This document shows positions 1-8,154 of a stretch of 36,252 nucleotides of DNA, piece by piece; the first letter of the stretch is position 1, and each line of letters opens with the position of its first letter. The DNA is from Sulfurovum sp. (GTDB lineage Bacteria; Campylobacterota; Campylobacteria; Campylobacterales; Sulfurovaceae). Location of the stretch: contig DYPM01000002.1 in assembly GCA_020719895.1 (NCBI GenBank), forward strand, positions 1-36,252. The letters run 5' to 3'. The translations under genes were made by a program, and so were the position numbers. The notes under the pieces were generated by a model. It worked only from the letters and a program-made list of their open reading frames with translations. It did no database searches and was not told the origin of the DNA.

Positions 1-51
1 TTGATAGAGTTTATCGCATAGATTTGTCAAACAAAACTTAAATCTATCTCA

Positions 52-60
52 TGTTACACT
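52..60 (+). promoter_or_regulatory. Candidate extended -10 promoter for aclBA
   Basis: The sequence TGTTACACT (TG, one base, then TACACT) lies about 30 bases before the aclB start codon, and a good Shine-Dalgarno AAGGAG follows at 80-85. No convincing -35 box lies at the right distance; a TTGTCA at 24-29 is too far away. Campylobacterota promoters often lack a conserved -35, so this is plausible but unproven. Confidence 0.35.
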
Positions 61-91
61 TCACCACGATAAATATCAAAAGGAGAACTCG

Positions 92-1426
92 ATGGCTCAG
101 AAGGCGATTAGAGAGTATGACGCAAAGTCAATTTTGGCGAAGCATTGGGATAAGTATTTTCCAAACTTTACCTATGCTTACGAAACTATAATGGTTCAAA
201 ATGGATCAGAACTTCAAGAAGTAGCACAAGAGAAAGCGTGGCTTAAAGAAAAAACATTGGTAGCAAAACCAGATATGCTTTTTGGCAAAAGAGGCAAAAA
301 TGGTCTTGTACTTTTCAAAGATGCAAAACCAGGCGATGTCACACTTGCTAAAGCGGCTTCATGGATCGACGAGAAATCCAAAGAGAAACAATCAGTCTAC
401 TTTGCGTTTGATGGAGAGACACCAAGCGGTGAAGCAAAAACAGACTATCTTACACACTTTATCGTAGAGCCATTTACGCCACACACACAAGAGCAAGAGT
501 ACTATATCTCCGCAACCTGCGTAGGCGATGATGATATGCTTTATATGTCTGCTGAAGGTGGTATGGAAGTAGAAGAGAATTGGGACAAAGTGATCGAAGT
601 CGCATTCTCTATCACAGAGAGCGAAGAGGAGATTGCCCAAAAGATCAGAGCCAATATCCCAGCAGATGTAGCACAAAAAGACAAAGAAAATTTCGCTGAA
701 TTTGCAATCGGATTTTTCAAAGCCTATAGAGAACTCAACTTTGCATATCTTGAAATCAACCCGTTTGTGATGCAAGAGAACAAAATCGAACTTCTCGATA
801 TGGTAGCAAAACTTGACGATACAGCAGGCTTTATGATGAGCGAGGCGTGGGGAGATGTAGAGTATCCTACATCATTTGGAATGGAAGAGAAATCTCCTGA
901 AGTCAAAGCGATCGAAGAAGCAGATAGTAAATCAGGGGCTTCACTCAAACTCACGATTCTTAAACCCGAAGCACGTATTTGGACAATGGTAGCAGGCGGA
1001 GGTGCATCCGTAGTGTACGCTGATACAATCGCTGATCTTGCAGGCATCAACGATTTGGCAAACTATGGCGAATATTCAGGTGGTCCTACTACCGACGAGA
1101 CGCAATTTTATGCTGAAACCATTCTTGATCTTATGACACGCCACAAAGATCCAGATGGGAGAGTGAAAGTGCTTATTATCGGAGGTGCAATCGCTAACTT
1201 CACCGATGTTGCGGCAACCTTCACAGGTATTATCAAAGCGTTCAATGCTTACGCCGACAAAATGAAAGAGATTGGCATCAAAATCTATGTCAGACGCGGT
1301 GGACCTAACTATGAAAAAGGTCTCAAAGATATCAAAGAAGCAGCAGACAGATTGGGGCTTTGGATTGACGTATATGGTCCACAGACACACGTCACCGATA
1401 TCGTAAGAATGGCAATAGAGGCATAA
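92..1426 (+). CDS. aclB: ATP citrate lyase, small (beta) subunit AclB
   Basis: This is the ATP-grasp/citrate-binding subunit of the two-subunit ATP citrate lyase, which cleaves citrate with ATP and CoA to acetyl-CoA and oxaloacetate in the reverse TCA cycle. The 444-residue product matches the N-terminal half of eukaryotic ACL: an ATP-grasp-like N-terminal region rich in acidic residues, then a C-terminal citrate-binding Rossmann region with the glycine-rich stretch MVAGGGASVVYADT and the segment EYSGGPTTDETQFYAETIL. It is somewhat longer than the roughly 400 residues usual in Chlorobium. The ATG is preceded by AAGGAG at ideal spacing. It lies 9 bases before aclA, so the two are clearly co-transcribed. 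The protein should be cytoplasmic. Identification is firm from the sequence and the pairing. Confidence 0.95.
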   Translation: MAQKAIREYDAKSILAKHWDKYFPNFTYAYETIMVQNGSELQEVAQEKAWLKEKTLVAKPDMLFGKRGKNGLVLFKDAKPGDVTLAKAASWIDEKSKEKQSVYFAFDGETPSGEAKTDYLTHFIVEPFTPHTQEQEYYISATCVGDDDMLYMSAEGGMEVEENWDKVIEVAFSITESEEEIAQKIRANIPADVAQKDKENFAEFAIGFFKAYRELNFAYLEINPFVMQENKIELLDMVAKLDDTAGFMMSEAWGDVEYPTSFGMEEKSPEVKAIEEADSKSGASLKLTILKPEARIWTMVAGGGASVVYADTIADLAGINDLANYGEYSGGPTTDETQFYAETILDLMTRHKDPDGRVKVLIIGGAIANFTDVAATFTGIIKAFNAYADKMKEIGIKIYVRRGGPNYEKGLKDIKEAADRLGLWIDVYGPQTHVTDIVRMAIEA

Positions 1427-1435
1427 GGAGAGAAG

Positions 1436-3250
1436 ATGGCAGCACTATTTACAAAAGAAACACAGGCAATTTTTTGGAACAACAACGTAAGTGCGATTCA
1501 GAGAATGTTGGACTACGATTATACGATTCAAAGAGCAACTCCTTCAGTAGCGGCAATTGTCGCACCAACAGGAGATGCAAAATTTCAAATCTTTTTTTGG
1601 GGTGCAGATGAGATCATGATCCCACTCTACAAAAACACCGCAGAGGCAAAAAAAGCACATCCAAATGCAGATGTATTGCTCAACTTCGCTTCTTTTAGAA
1701 CCGCATACGACGTGACAATGGAAGCCCTTGAAATGGGTGGCTTCAACACTATCATGATCACAGCAGAAGGGATTCCTGAAAGACTTGCACGCAAAATGAA
1801 CGCTACAGCAAGAGCAGCGAACGTGACAGTCATCGGACCTGCAACGGTTGGTGGTATCGCTCCAGGTGCTTTCAAAATCGCAAACGTTGGTGGAACTATC
1901 GAAAACATCGTAAACTCAAAACTTCACAGAGCAGGCTCGTGTGGTCTTGTGACACGCTCGGGCGGTTTGTTTAATGAGCTTAGCAATATCGTCGCTATCA
2001 ATGCAGACGGTATCGCTGAAGGTGTTGCAATCGGCGGAGATAGATTTGTTGGTTCAGTATTTATCGATAACCTCCTTAGAATGCAAGACAATCCAGAAGT
2101 AAAATATATGCTTCTTTTGGGCGAAGTAGGCGGTATCGAAGAGTACAAAGTGATCGATGCAATCAAAGAGGGCAAAATCACCAAACCAATCATCGCATGG
2201 TGTATCGGTACAATCGCCAAGTACTACGACAGTGGCGTACAGTTTGGTCACGCAGGTGCATCTGCGAACGCAACAAGAGAGACAGCCGAAGCAAAAAACA
2301 ATGCCATGAGAGAGGTTGGCATCCACGTACCAAACTCTTTTAATGATCTTCCTAAAGTGATTGCCGAAGTGTACAATGATCTCAAAGCTCAAGGTGTGAT
2401 TGGTGAAATCACAGAGCCACAAATAAATGTTGTGCCAAAAGTACGAAAAAGCAAACAGTTCATCTGTACGATTTCAGACGACAGAGGCGATGAAGCGACT
2501 TACGCGGGATTCCCTATCTCTTCAGTTGCAACTCCTGATACAGGCAAAGGAATCGGTGATGTTATCGCGTTGCTTTGGTTTAAAAAACAATATCCAAAAT
2601 GGGCAACAGACTTTATCGAAACAGTCATCAAAACTGTAGCAGACCACGGTCCAGCCGTAAGTGGTGCACACAACGCCAAAGTCACAGCAAGAGCGGGTAA
2701 ATCTGTGGTTGAATCACTCGTAACAGGTCTTTTGACTATCGGACCACGTTTTGGTGGTGCGATTGATGGTGCTGCGGAACATTTCAAATATGCGTACGAC
2801 AACAATCTCACACCAGCAGAGTTCCTCAACCATATGAAAAAACTCGGTATCCCAATCCCTGGTATCGGACACAGAATCAAATCGCTAAGAAACCCTGATC
2901 TTAGAGTCGTTGGACTCAAAAAGTTTGCAAGCGAACATTTCCCCTCTACACCACTTCTTGAGTATGCATTGAGCGTTGAGCAACTTACAACCAGCAAAAA
3001 AGACAATCTTATCCTCAACGTCGATGGCACAATCGGAATCTTGATGGTAGATATGTGGAGAGCCTTGGGATATAGCGAAGAGGAGATCAATGAGTTTATC
3101 GCTTCAGGCACACTCAACGCTTTCTTTATCGCAGGTAGAACAATTGGGTTTATCGGTCACGTACTTGATGAAAAACGTCTTGCAATGCCGATGTACAGAC
3201 ACCCGATGGATGATATCCTCTATCAAGTAGACGAAGCAGAAGAGATATAA
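1436..3250 (+). CDS. aclA: ATP citrate lyase, large (alpha) subunit AclA
   Basis: This is the catalytic subunit of ATP citrate lyase. The 604-residue length fits the family. Residues about 1-330 form the succinyl-CoA synthetase alpha-like part, with the phosphohistidine loop QFGHAGA (His272, matching the catalytic His of Chlorobium AclA). Residues about 340-604 form the citrate synthase-like domain, with the histidine motifs SGAHN (His412) and PGIGHRIKS (His479) expected for citryl-CoA cleavage. SD AAGGAG lies 7-8 bases before ATG. Together with aclB it marks autotrophic CO2 fixation through the reverse TCA cycle. No frameshift or missing catalytic residue was seen. Confidence 0.96.
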   Translation: MAALFTKETQAIFWNNNVSAIQRMLDYDYTIQRATPSVAAIVAPTGDAKFQIFFWGADEIMIPLYKNTAEAKKAHPNADVLLNFASFRTAYDVTMEALEMGGFNTIMITAEGIPERLARKMNATARAANVTVIGPATVGGIAPGAFKIANVGGTIENIVNSKLHRAGSCGLVTRSGGLFNELSNIVAINADGIAEGVAIGGDRFVGSVFIDNLLRMQDNPEVKYMLLLGEVGGIEEYKVIDAIKEGKITKPIIAWCIGTIAKYYDSGVQFGHAGASANATRETAEAKNNAMREVGIHVPNSFNDLPKVIAEVYNDLKAQGVIGEITEPQINVVPKVRKSKQFICTISDDRGDEATYAGFPISSVATPDTGKGIGDVIALLWFKKQYPKWATDFIETVIKTVADHGPAVSGAHNAKVTARAGKSVVESLVTGLLTIGPRFGGAIDGAAEHFKYAYDNNLTPAEFLNHMKKLGIPIPGIGHRIKSLRNPDLRVVGLKKFASEHFPSTPLLEYALSVEQLTTSKKDNLILNVDGTIGILMVDMWRALGYSEEEINEFIASGTLNAFFIAGRTIGFIGHVLDEKRLAMPMYRHPMDDILYQVDEAEEI

Positions 3251-3255
3251 TCAAC

Positions 3256-3360
3256 ACCTCCAAAAACTCCCTTTCGTCATTGTGGGCTTGACCCGCAATC
3301 TTATGTTTAAGGATATAGTAGATGTCAAATCAAGTTTGGCATGACAGTTTTTAGAAATGC
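3256..3360 (+). repeat. Interspersed repeat copy A (MITE/REP-like), with repeat-like ends
   Basis: Positions 3256-3300 match the reverse complement of 14262-14306 at about 40 of 45 bases by eye. The core contains GTCATTG...CGCAATC, which can pair as a short hairpin. The left end (CTCCAAAAACTCC) and a segment near 3350 (AGTTTTTAGAAATG) are roughly inverted copies of each other, which suggests a small element of about 105 bases with imperfect terminal inverted repeats. It lies right after the aclA stop codon. Confidence 0.7.
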
Positions 3361-3389
3361 TCATATTAAAAAATTCAACTGAAACCTTT

Positions 3390-3398
3390 TGTTACAAT
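3390..3398 (+). promoter_or_regulatory. Candidate extended -10 promoter for the FccB-like gene
   Basis: TGTTACAAT (TG, one base, TACAAT) sits inside TTTTGTTACAAT. The same 12-mer occurs on the minus strand before the 418-residue L,D-transpeptidase (22128-22139). From here the leader to the ATG at 3531 would be about 125 bases, which is long, so another start site nearer the gene is possible. Confidence 0.35.
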
Positions 3399-3530
3399 CT
3401 GCCTTACTTTTTCTCCCTCAAAGCCTTATCATCAAAATAAATAATCTTTTTTTGTAATAATAAAAGCTAATCGAGACATCTAAATAGATCTCAAAATAAA
3501 AATGTATTAAATACACGCAGGAGAAAAAGT

Positions 3531-4931
3531 ATGGCATTAGAAAGAAGAGACACTTTTAAACTTGCAGGAGCAATGGTAGCAACTGTAGCTTTTCCGACAC
3601 TTGCGAAAAGCAAACATCAAGAGAACAATGAAAGCAAAACTTCACAAATCGAACAAAATCTTACCAAATCCTCCAAAACAGAACCCTCAAAAACAAACAC
3701 AAAATCAGTCGTAGTCATCGGAGGCGGTTTTGGTGGTCTTATGATCGCCAAAACTCTCAAACTCAAAGACCCAACACTTGAAGTGACAGTGATCGAAAAA
3801 AAAGATATTTTTATCTCATGTCCATTTTCCAATGCGATGTTAGGAGAACTTGATGGCATTACATTTGAAATTTTTATCAGAGATTTTTATCAGCCAGCAC
3901 TAAAATATGGTTATCAATTTGTCCATGCGACAGTCACACAGATTGATAGAAAACAAAAAAAAGTGACAACAACCAACGGCGTTTTTGAGTATGATATTTT
4001 GGTACTCTCTCCAGGGATTGTATATGACTATGAAAAACAGTTTCCAAAATGGAGTGCCACAAAAATAGCGACCATCGCTCAAGCGTGTCCAGCAGCAATG
4101 ATGCCAGGAAATGAACATATTGCTCTCAAAAGAGAGATTGATATGATACAAAGTGGCAATATCGTGATTGTCCCACCTGCAAGTGGAAAATATCGATGTC
4201 CCTCTTCTCCTTTTGAACGTGCTTCGATGTTGGCAAACTATATTGTCCAAGAGGAACTCAATGCTAAAGTGATTATTTTAGATACACGTGATGGACAGTT
4301 TTCAGAAGGAATGGCTTTTAGAGAGTCATGGAGTGATATTTACGGTGATGTGATTGAGTACAAAGGCAATACAGAGATTATTGATATTGACACTGCCAAC
4401 AAAATCATTACCTACAGAGAAGGACAAAAAGCAGAAAGCTTAAACTATCAAGTGTGCAATTTTATGCCACTTCAAAAAGCCTCTCCTATTCTCAAAATGG
4501 CAGAAATAGCAACCGATGAGGCGGGTTATGCGGTAATGGATGGTGTAAGTTTCCGCTCCAAAACCGAAAAAACAATCTACATCATAGGCGATGCTGTCGG
4601 TCACAAAATTCCACCTTCTGCACAAACAGCAATATGGAGTGCATACCGCGCAGCAGATGAGATTATCGCCCAACTTCACAATAAACCATTTGACTCCAAA
4701 CAAGGATTACCCTCCAAAAGTGCAAATGTTTGTTTTTCGCTCATCGTTGGTCAGCCTCACGAAGAGGCGATTATGGCTACACACACTTTTGATATTGATG
4801 AAAATGGCAATCTTAAAGGAGTAGGAAATATTCCTATTCCAGTAGATGGCAATGGAAAGTTTCGCTCTCAAAAAACTGCCACCGCAACACGTGAGTGGTT
4901 TGATGCTACTATGCGTGAACTGTTCGCGTAA
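3531..4931 (+). CDS. FAD-dependent sulfide dehydrogenase flavoprotein (FccB/SoxF-like), exported
   Basis: This is probably the flavoprotein of a flavocytochrome c sulfide dehydrogenase, oxidising sulfide in the periplasm. The 466-residue protein begins with a twin-arginine-like signal (ERRDTFKLAGA, then a hydrophobic stretch to about residue 24). A low-complexity Ser/Lys/Thr linker follows, then the FAD-binding VVVIGGGFGG at 60-69. Cys223 in YRCPSSPFER matches the CPPxPFER region of the FCSD/SQR family, and Cys97, Cys186 and Cys309 are other candidates for the redox disulfide. IIGDAVG (351-357) is the second FAD motif. The C-terminal about 90 residues resemble the FCSD flavin-binding domain. 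No cytochrome partner (FccA/SoxE) lies beside it. SD CAGGAG precedes the ATG. Other members of the sulfide:quinone reductase superfamily are the main alternative. Confidence 0.8.
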   Translation: MALERRDTFKLAGAMVATVAFPTLAKSKHQENNESKTSQIEQNLTKSSKTEPSKTNTKSVVVIGGGFGGLMIAKTLKLKDPTLEVTVIEKKDIFISCPFSNAMLGELDGITFEIFIRDFYQPALKYGYQFVHATVTQIDRKQKKVTTTNGVFEYDILVLSPGIVYDYEKQFPKWSATKIATIAQACPAAMMPGNEHIALKREIDMIQSGNIVIVPPASGKYRCPSSPFERASMLANYIVQEELNAKVIILDTRDGQFSEGMAFRESWSDIYGDVIEYKGNTEIIDIDTANKIITYREGQKAESLNYQVCNFMPLQKASPILKMAEIATDEAGYAVMDGVSFRSKTEKTIYIIGDAVGHKIPPSAQTAIWSAYRAADEIIAQLHNKPFDSKQGLPSKSANVCFSLIVGQPHEEAIMATHTFDIDENGNLKGVGNIPIPVDGNGKFRSQKTATATREWFDATMRELFA

Positions 4932-4955
4932 CACTACCACCAACTAAGACAAATC

Positions 4956-5513
4956 ATGATTATTGCACTTGAAGGTATCGTCGAAAAAAAAGAGCCTATG
5001 CTTCTTCATCTTAACGTACACGGCATAGTGTATGAAATACACATCTCACTCAACACTTCTCAAGCCATTCGCGAAAAAGAGGTGCGACTCTCCATCACAC
5101 AAGTGATACGCGAAGATGCTCATCTGCTTTTTGGATTTAGTAGTTTAGATGAAAAAAGAATGTTTGACACTGTACTTAAAATCAACGGCGTAGGACCAAA
5201 AGTAGGATTAGCGATCTGCTCTACTTTTACTCCTGAAACATTTGCACGAATAGTTAACAGTAAAGATGTCTCTATGCTCAAACGCGTTCCTGGTATCGGA
5301 CCTAAAGCCGCGAGTCGTATTTTGGTAGAGCTTGCTGATTTTATTGTGGATTCAGGAAGTAGCACGATAGAATCCAATGCGACACTCGAAGCACTGATGG
5401 CATTAGAGAGTTTAGGATTCAAAAAAGAGACTGCACAGCAGGCTCTCAACGGATGTAGCGGTGACACGGCAACACAGCTCAAAGAGGCACTCAAAAAACT
5501 ACAAAGATTGTAG
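4956..5513 (+). CDS. ruvA: Holliday junction branch migration protein RuvA
   Basis: RuvA binds four-way DNA junctions and loads the RuvB helicase in recombinational repair. The 185-residue product is of usual length. It has the N-terminal OB-fold start MIIALEGIVE, then two helix-hairpin-helix motifs, LKINGVGPKVGLAI (about 74-87) and LKRVPGIGPKAASRIL (about 108-123), and a C-terminal three-helix RuvB-binding domain ending KEALKKLQRL. The gene lies 24 bases after the FccB-like gene, and its Shine-Dalgarno is weak. ruvB and ruvC are not in the window, which is common in this phylum. Confidence 0.93.
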   Translation: MIIALEGIVEKKEPMLLHLNVHGIVYEIHISLNTSQAIREKEVRLSITQVIREDAHLLFGFSSLDEKRMFDTVLKINGVGPKVGLAICSTFTPETFARIVNSKDVSMLKRVPGIGPKAASRILVELADFIVDSGSSTIESNATLEALMALESLGFKKETAQQALNGCSGDTATQLKEALKKLQRL

Positions 5514-5556
5514 TTTGATGATTAAAAATATACAACCAAACTCAAAAGATTTTTAT

Positions 5557-6489
5557 ATGAATATTGTCATTTTAGATGCCAAAACCCTTGGCGATGATTT
5601 GGATTTAACGCCACTCAAAAAGTTTGGCAAACTTGTTGTTTACGAAACTACCAATCCATCCGAAACCTATGAGCGAATTGCAAATGCGACGATAGTGATC
5701 ACCAACAAAGTGATGATTGGTAGGCTTCATATGCAACGCACACCACTACTCAAGCTCATTTGTGTAGCCGCAACGGGGATGAATAATATTGATCTTAAAG
5801 CGGCAAAAGAGATTGGTATTGAGGTAAAAAACGTAGCAGGTTACTCGACACAAAGTGTTGTACAGCATACTTTTGCGATGCTTTTTTATTTGATTGAAAA
5901 CCTCTGTTATTATGATAAATTTGTCAAACACGGTGAGTGGTCGCATTCTGGGATTTTTACCGATGTGAGCCGTCCTTTTTTTGAGATTGCAGGAAAGTCG
6001 TGGGGAATTATCGGTTTTGGAGCGATTGGACAAGAGGTGGCAAGAGTGGCAACGGCATTTGGAGCAAACATAAGCTATCACTCCACAAGCGGACAAAACA
6101 GCAACACCAACTATCCACAAAAATCACTTGAGTCGCTACTTAGGGAGTCTGATATCGTTTCGATTCACGCACCGCTCAACGACACAACACACGATTTGAT
6201 TAGTGCTGAGACTATCGCGTTCTTAAAACACAATGCGATTTTGCTCAATCTTGGACGCGGTGGCATCGTGAACGAAACAGCACTTGCATCCGCCCTAAAT
6301 GAATGTAAGATTTATGCAGGAATAGATGTAATCGAAACCGAACCAATCGCAAAAGACAATCCATTGATGCAGTGCGACACCGATAGGCTTTTTATCACAC
6401 CACATATTGCGTGGGCAAGCAAGGAAGCTAGAGTGAAGCTTTTGGAAGGTATTTTGCACAATATCCAAACATATCTTGAGACGATATAG
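5557..6489 (+). CDS. D-isomer-specific 2-hydroxyacid dehydrogenase (NAD-dependent)
   Basis: The product is a cytoplasmic NAD(H)-dependent oxidoreductase of the D-2-hydroxyacid dehydrogenase family (310 residues). The substrate cannot be told from sequence; glycerate/hydroxypyruvate- or lactate-type enzymes are likely. It shows the Rossmann motif GFGAIGQEVA (153-162), the catalytic Arg region NLGRGGIVNE (Arg234), the Glu region DVIETEP (257-263) and the catalytic His in TPHIAW (His283). An open frame runs upstream to 5461, overlapping ruvA, with another ATG at 5518. I chose 5557 because the family typically begins with this beta strand (MNIVILD). The Shine-Dalgarno is weak at all candidates. 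It lies just before the fumarate reductase-type genes. Confidence 0.85.
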   Translation: MNIVILDAKTLGDDLDLTPLKKFGKLVVYETTNPSETYERIANATIVITNKVMIGRLHMQRTPLLKLICVAATGMNNIDLKAAKEIGIEVKNVAGYSTQSVVQHTFAMLFYLIENLCYYDKFVKHGEWSHSGIFTDVSRPFFEIAGKSWGIIGFGAIGQEVARVATAFGANISYHSTSGQNSNTNYPQKSLESLLRESDIVSIHAPLNDTTHDLISAETIAFLKHNAILLNLGRGGIVNETALASALNECKIYAGIDVIETEPIAKDNPLMQCDTDRLFITPHIAWASKEARVKLLEGILHNIQTYLETI

Positions 6490-6510
6490 CAATGTTTTGC
6501 AAGGAGATTT

Positions 6511-8103
6511 ATGACAGATGTACTTATAATCGGTAGTGGCGGAGCAGGACTTAGTGCCGCACTTGCAGTCAAAGAACAAGGAGCCTCTGTAATAATCGCG
6601 AGCAAAAGTACTCCGACTACTGCTCAAACTTCGATGGCTCAAGGTGGTATGAACGCTGTACTTGGAAATGTCGAAGAGGATCATATAAGTATGCATATCG
6701 CCGATACAATCAAGTCTGCACATGGTATTTGCGATGAAAATATGGTACGCAAAATGTGTGCCGATGGTCCTTTGGCGATCGCGTGGCTTGAGCGTTTGGG
6801 TGTGCCATTTTCGCGTCTTGACAATGGCAAAAGCGGTACAGGAAGCATAGCCCAACGCAAACTCGGTGGTGCATCAGCAAAAAGAGCGTGTTATGCACAA
6901 GACTACACAGGGCTAAAAATTCTCCACACACTCTACGATAATTGCCTCAAAGAAGGGATTGAATTTCTCGATGACCATTTTTTGCTCAATCTCGTTACTG
7001 AAGATGGCACTATCAAAGGGGCAACATTTCTTGATATCAGAAGTGGTGAAGTGGTGCAGATTGATGCAAAGTCAGTGGTGATTGCTACGGGCGGTTTTGG
7101 TGCACTTTACCACGGCTACACGACCAATGCTTTTGGAACGACGGGAGATGGAATCGCAGCAGTGCTTCGTGCGGGTGGAAGCGTGAGTGATATGGAGTTT
7201 GTGCAATTTCACCCTACAGGACTCAAACACTCCGCGATTTTGGTCTCTGAAGCAGCAAGAGGCGAAGGTGGCTATTTGGTCAATAGCGATGGTGAACGGT
7301 TTGTTGATGAGTTGTCGCCTCGTGATGTGGTGGCACGTGCAATTTTTGCACAGCTTGAGCAAGAAAAAGAGGTATTTTTGGATGTGCGACATTTGGGCAA
7401 AGAGAAGCTGATGGAGCTTTTACCTCAAGAAGTGGCGTTGTGTCGCCTCCACGAACAGATTGATCCTCTTGAAGCGTTGATTCCCATCAAACCTGTAGCG
7501 CACTACACAATGGGAGGCATTGATGTGGACGATGCACTGGAAGTAAACGGTATCAAAGGGTGTTTTGCCGTTGGTGAGTGTGCGAGTGCGAAGATTCACG
7601 GTGCGAACCGTTTGGGTGGAAATTCGCTTTTGGAGATTGTAGCTTTTGGCAGGTTTGCTGGATCTAATGCTACAAAACACGCGATGTTTGCCCGCACTAC
7701 ACCCGCAAACGATACGCAACTCCTCAAAGATAAAGACTATATCGCACATATTTTTACACAAGAGCATAGTGTCAATTTTTACCCAATCAGACAAAGACTT
7801 GGCGTACTTCTCTATCATAAAGTAGGGATTGTTCGCCAAAATGCAAAGCTTCAAGAGGCACTCTCTGAGGTGATCGCGATGCAAGTCGCACATGCACGAA
7901 TGGGAATTGTAGACCACGCTAAAGCACACAATCAAAACCTTGTAGAGTTTTTGGAGTTCTCCAACGCCTTGTTGCTTACACCAACACTCATCTCAGCAGC
8001 ATTTAGCAGAGACGAGAGCCGTGGTGCCCATTTCAAGATAGAATTTGCGTCTGAAGACAATGAGAGATTTAAAAAACATATTGTGCTTAAGTGGAAACCG
8101 TAA
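6511..8103 (+). CDS. Fumarate reductase / succinate dehydrogenase flavoprotein subunit, unusual type
   Basis: This is the FAD subunit that interconverts fumarate and succinate; in a reverse TCA organism fumarate reduction is the likely direction. The 530-residue protein starts directly with the FAD motif VLIIGSGGAGLS and has no Tat signal, so it should be cytoplasmic. Active-site motifs are present: FHPTG (His234), ARGEGG (Arg250), SPRD (Arg271), HYTMGG (His331) and HGANRLGGNS (Arg367). At the site where classical enzymes have the His that covalently binds FAD (RSHTV), this protein has Gln39 (TAQTS), so FAD may be non-covalent. SD AAGGAG precedes the ATG. It pairs with the iron-sulfur gene at 8155. 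L-aspartate oxidase (NadB) also lacks that His and is the alternative, but the iron-sulfur partner argues against it. Confidence 0.85.
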   Translation: MTDVLIIGSGGAGLSAALAVKEQGASVIIASKSTPTTAQTSMAQGGMNAVLGNVEEDHISMHIADTIKSAHGICDENMVRKMCADGPLAIAWLERLGVPFSRLDNGKSGTGSIAQRKLGGASAKRACYAQDYTGLKILHTLYDNCLKEGIEFLDDHFLLNLVTEDGTIKGATFLDIRSGEVVQIDAKSVVIATGGFGALYHGYTTNAFGTTGDGIAAVLRAGGSVSDMEFVQFHPTGLKHSAILVSEAARGEGGYLVNSDGERFVDELSPRDVVARAIFAQLEQEKEVFLDVRHLGKEKLMELLPQEVALCRLHEQIDPLEALIPIKPVAHYTMGGIDVDDALEVNGIKGCFAVGECASAKIHGANRLGGNSLLEIVAFGRFAGSNATKHAMFARTTPANDTQLLKDKDYIAHIFTQEHSVNFYPIRQRLGVLLYHKVGIVRQNAKLQEALSEVIAMQVAHARMGIVDHAKAHNQNLVEFLEFSNALLLTPTLISAAFSRDESRGAHFKIEFASEDNERFKKHIVLKWKP

Positions 8104-8154
8104 AAAAAGATATCAATACCAAAATATCAATATGACCTAACAAAAGAGAATCTT

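Noticed and set aside
2500..3117. Open frame of 205 codons on - inside aclA
   Set aside because: It is the complement of a conserved gene with a low-complexity Ser/Leu/Pro-rich translation; a shadow frame.
6511..8103. L-aspartate oxidase (NadB) as identity of the flavoprotein
   Set aside because: NadB is of similar size and also lacks the FAD-linking His, but the adjacent SdhB/FrdB-type gene and the HPTG/HYTMGG/HGANRLGGNS set fit a fumarate reductase better. Not fully excluded.
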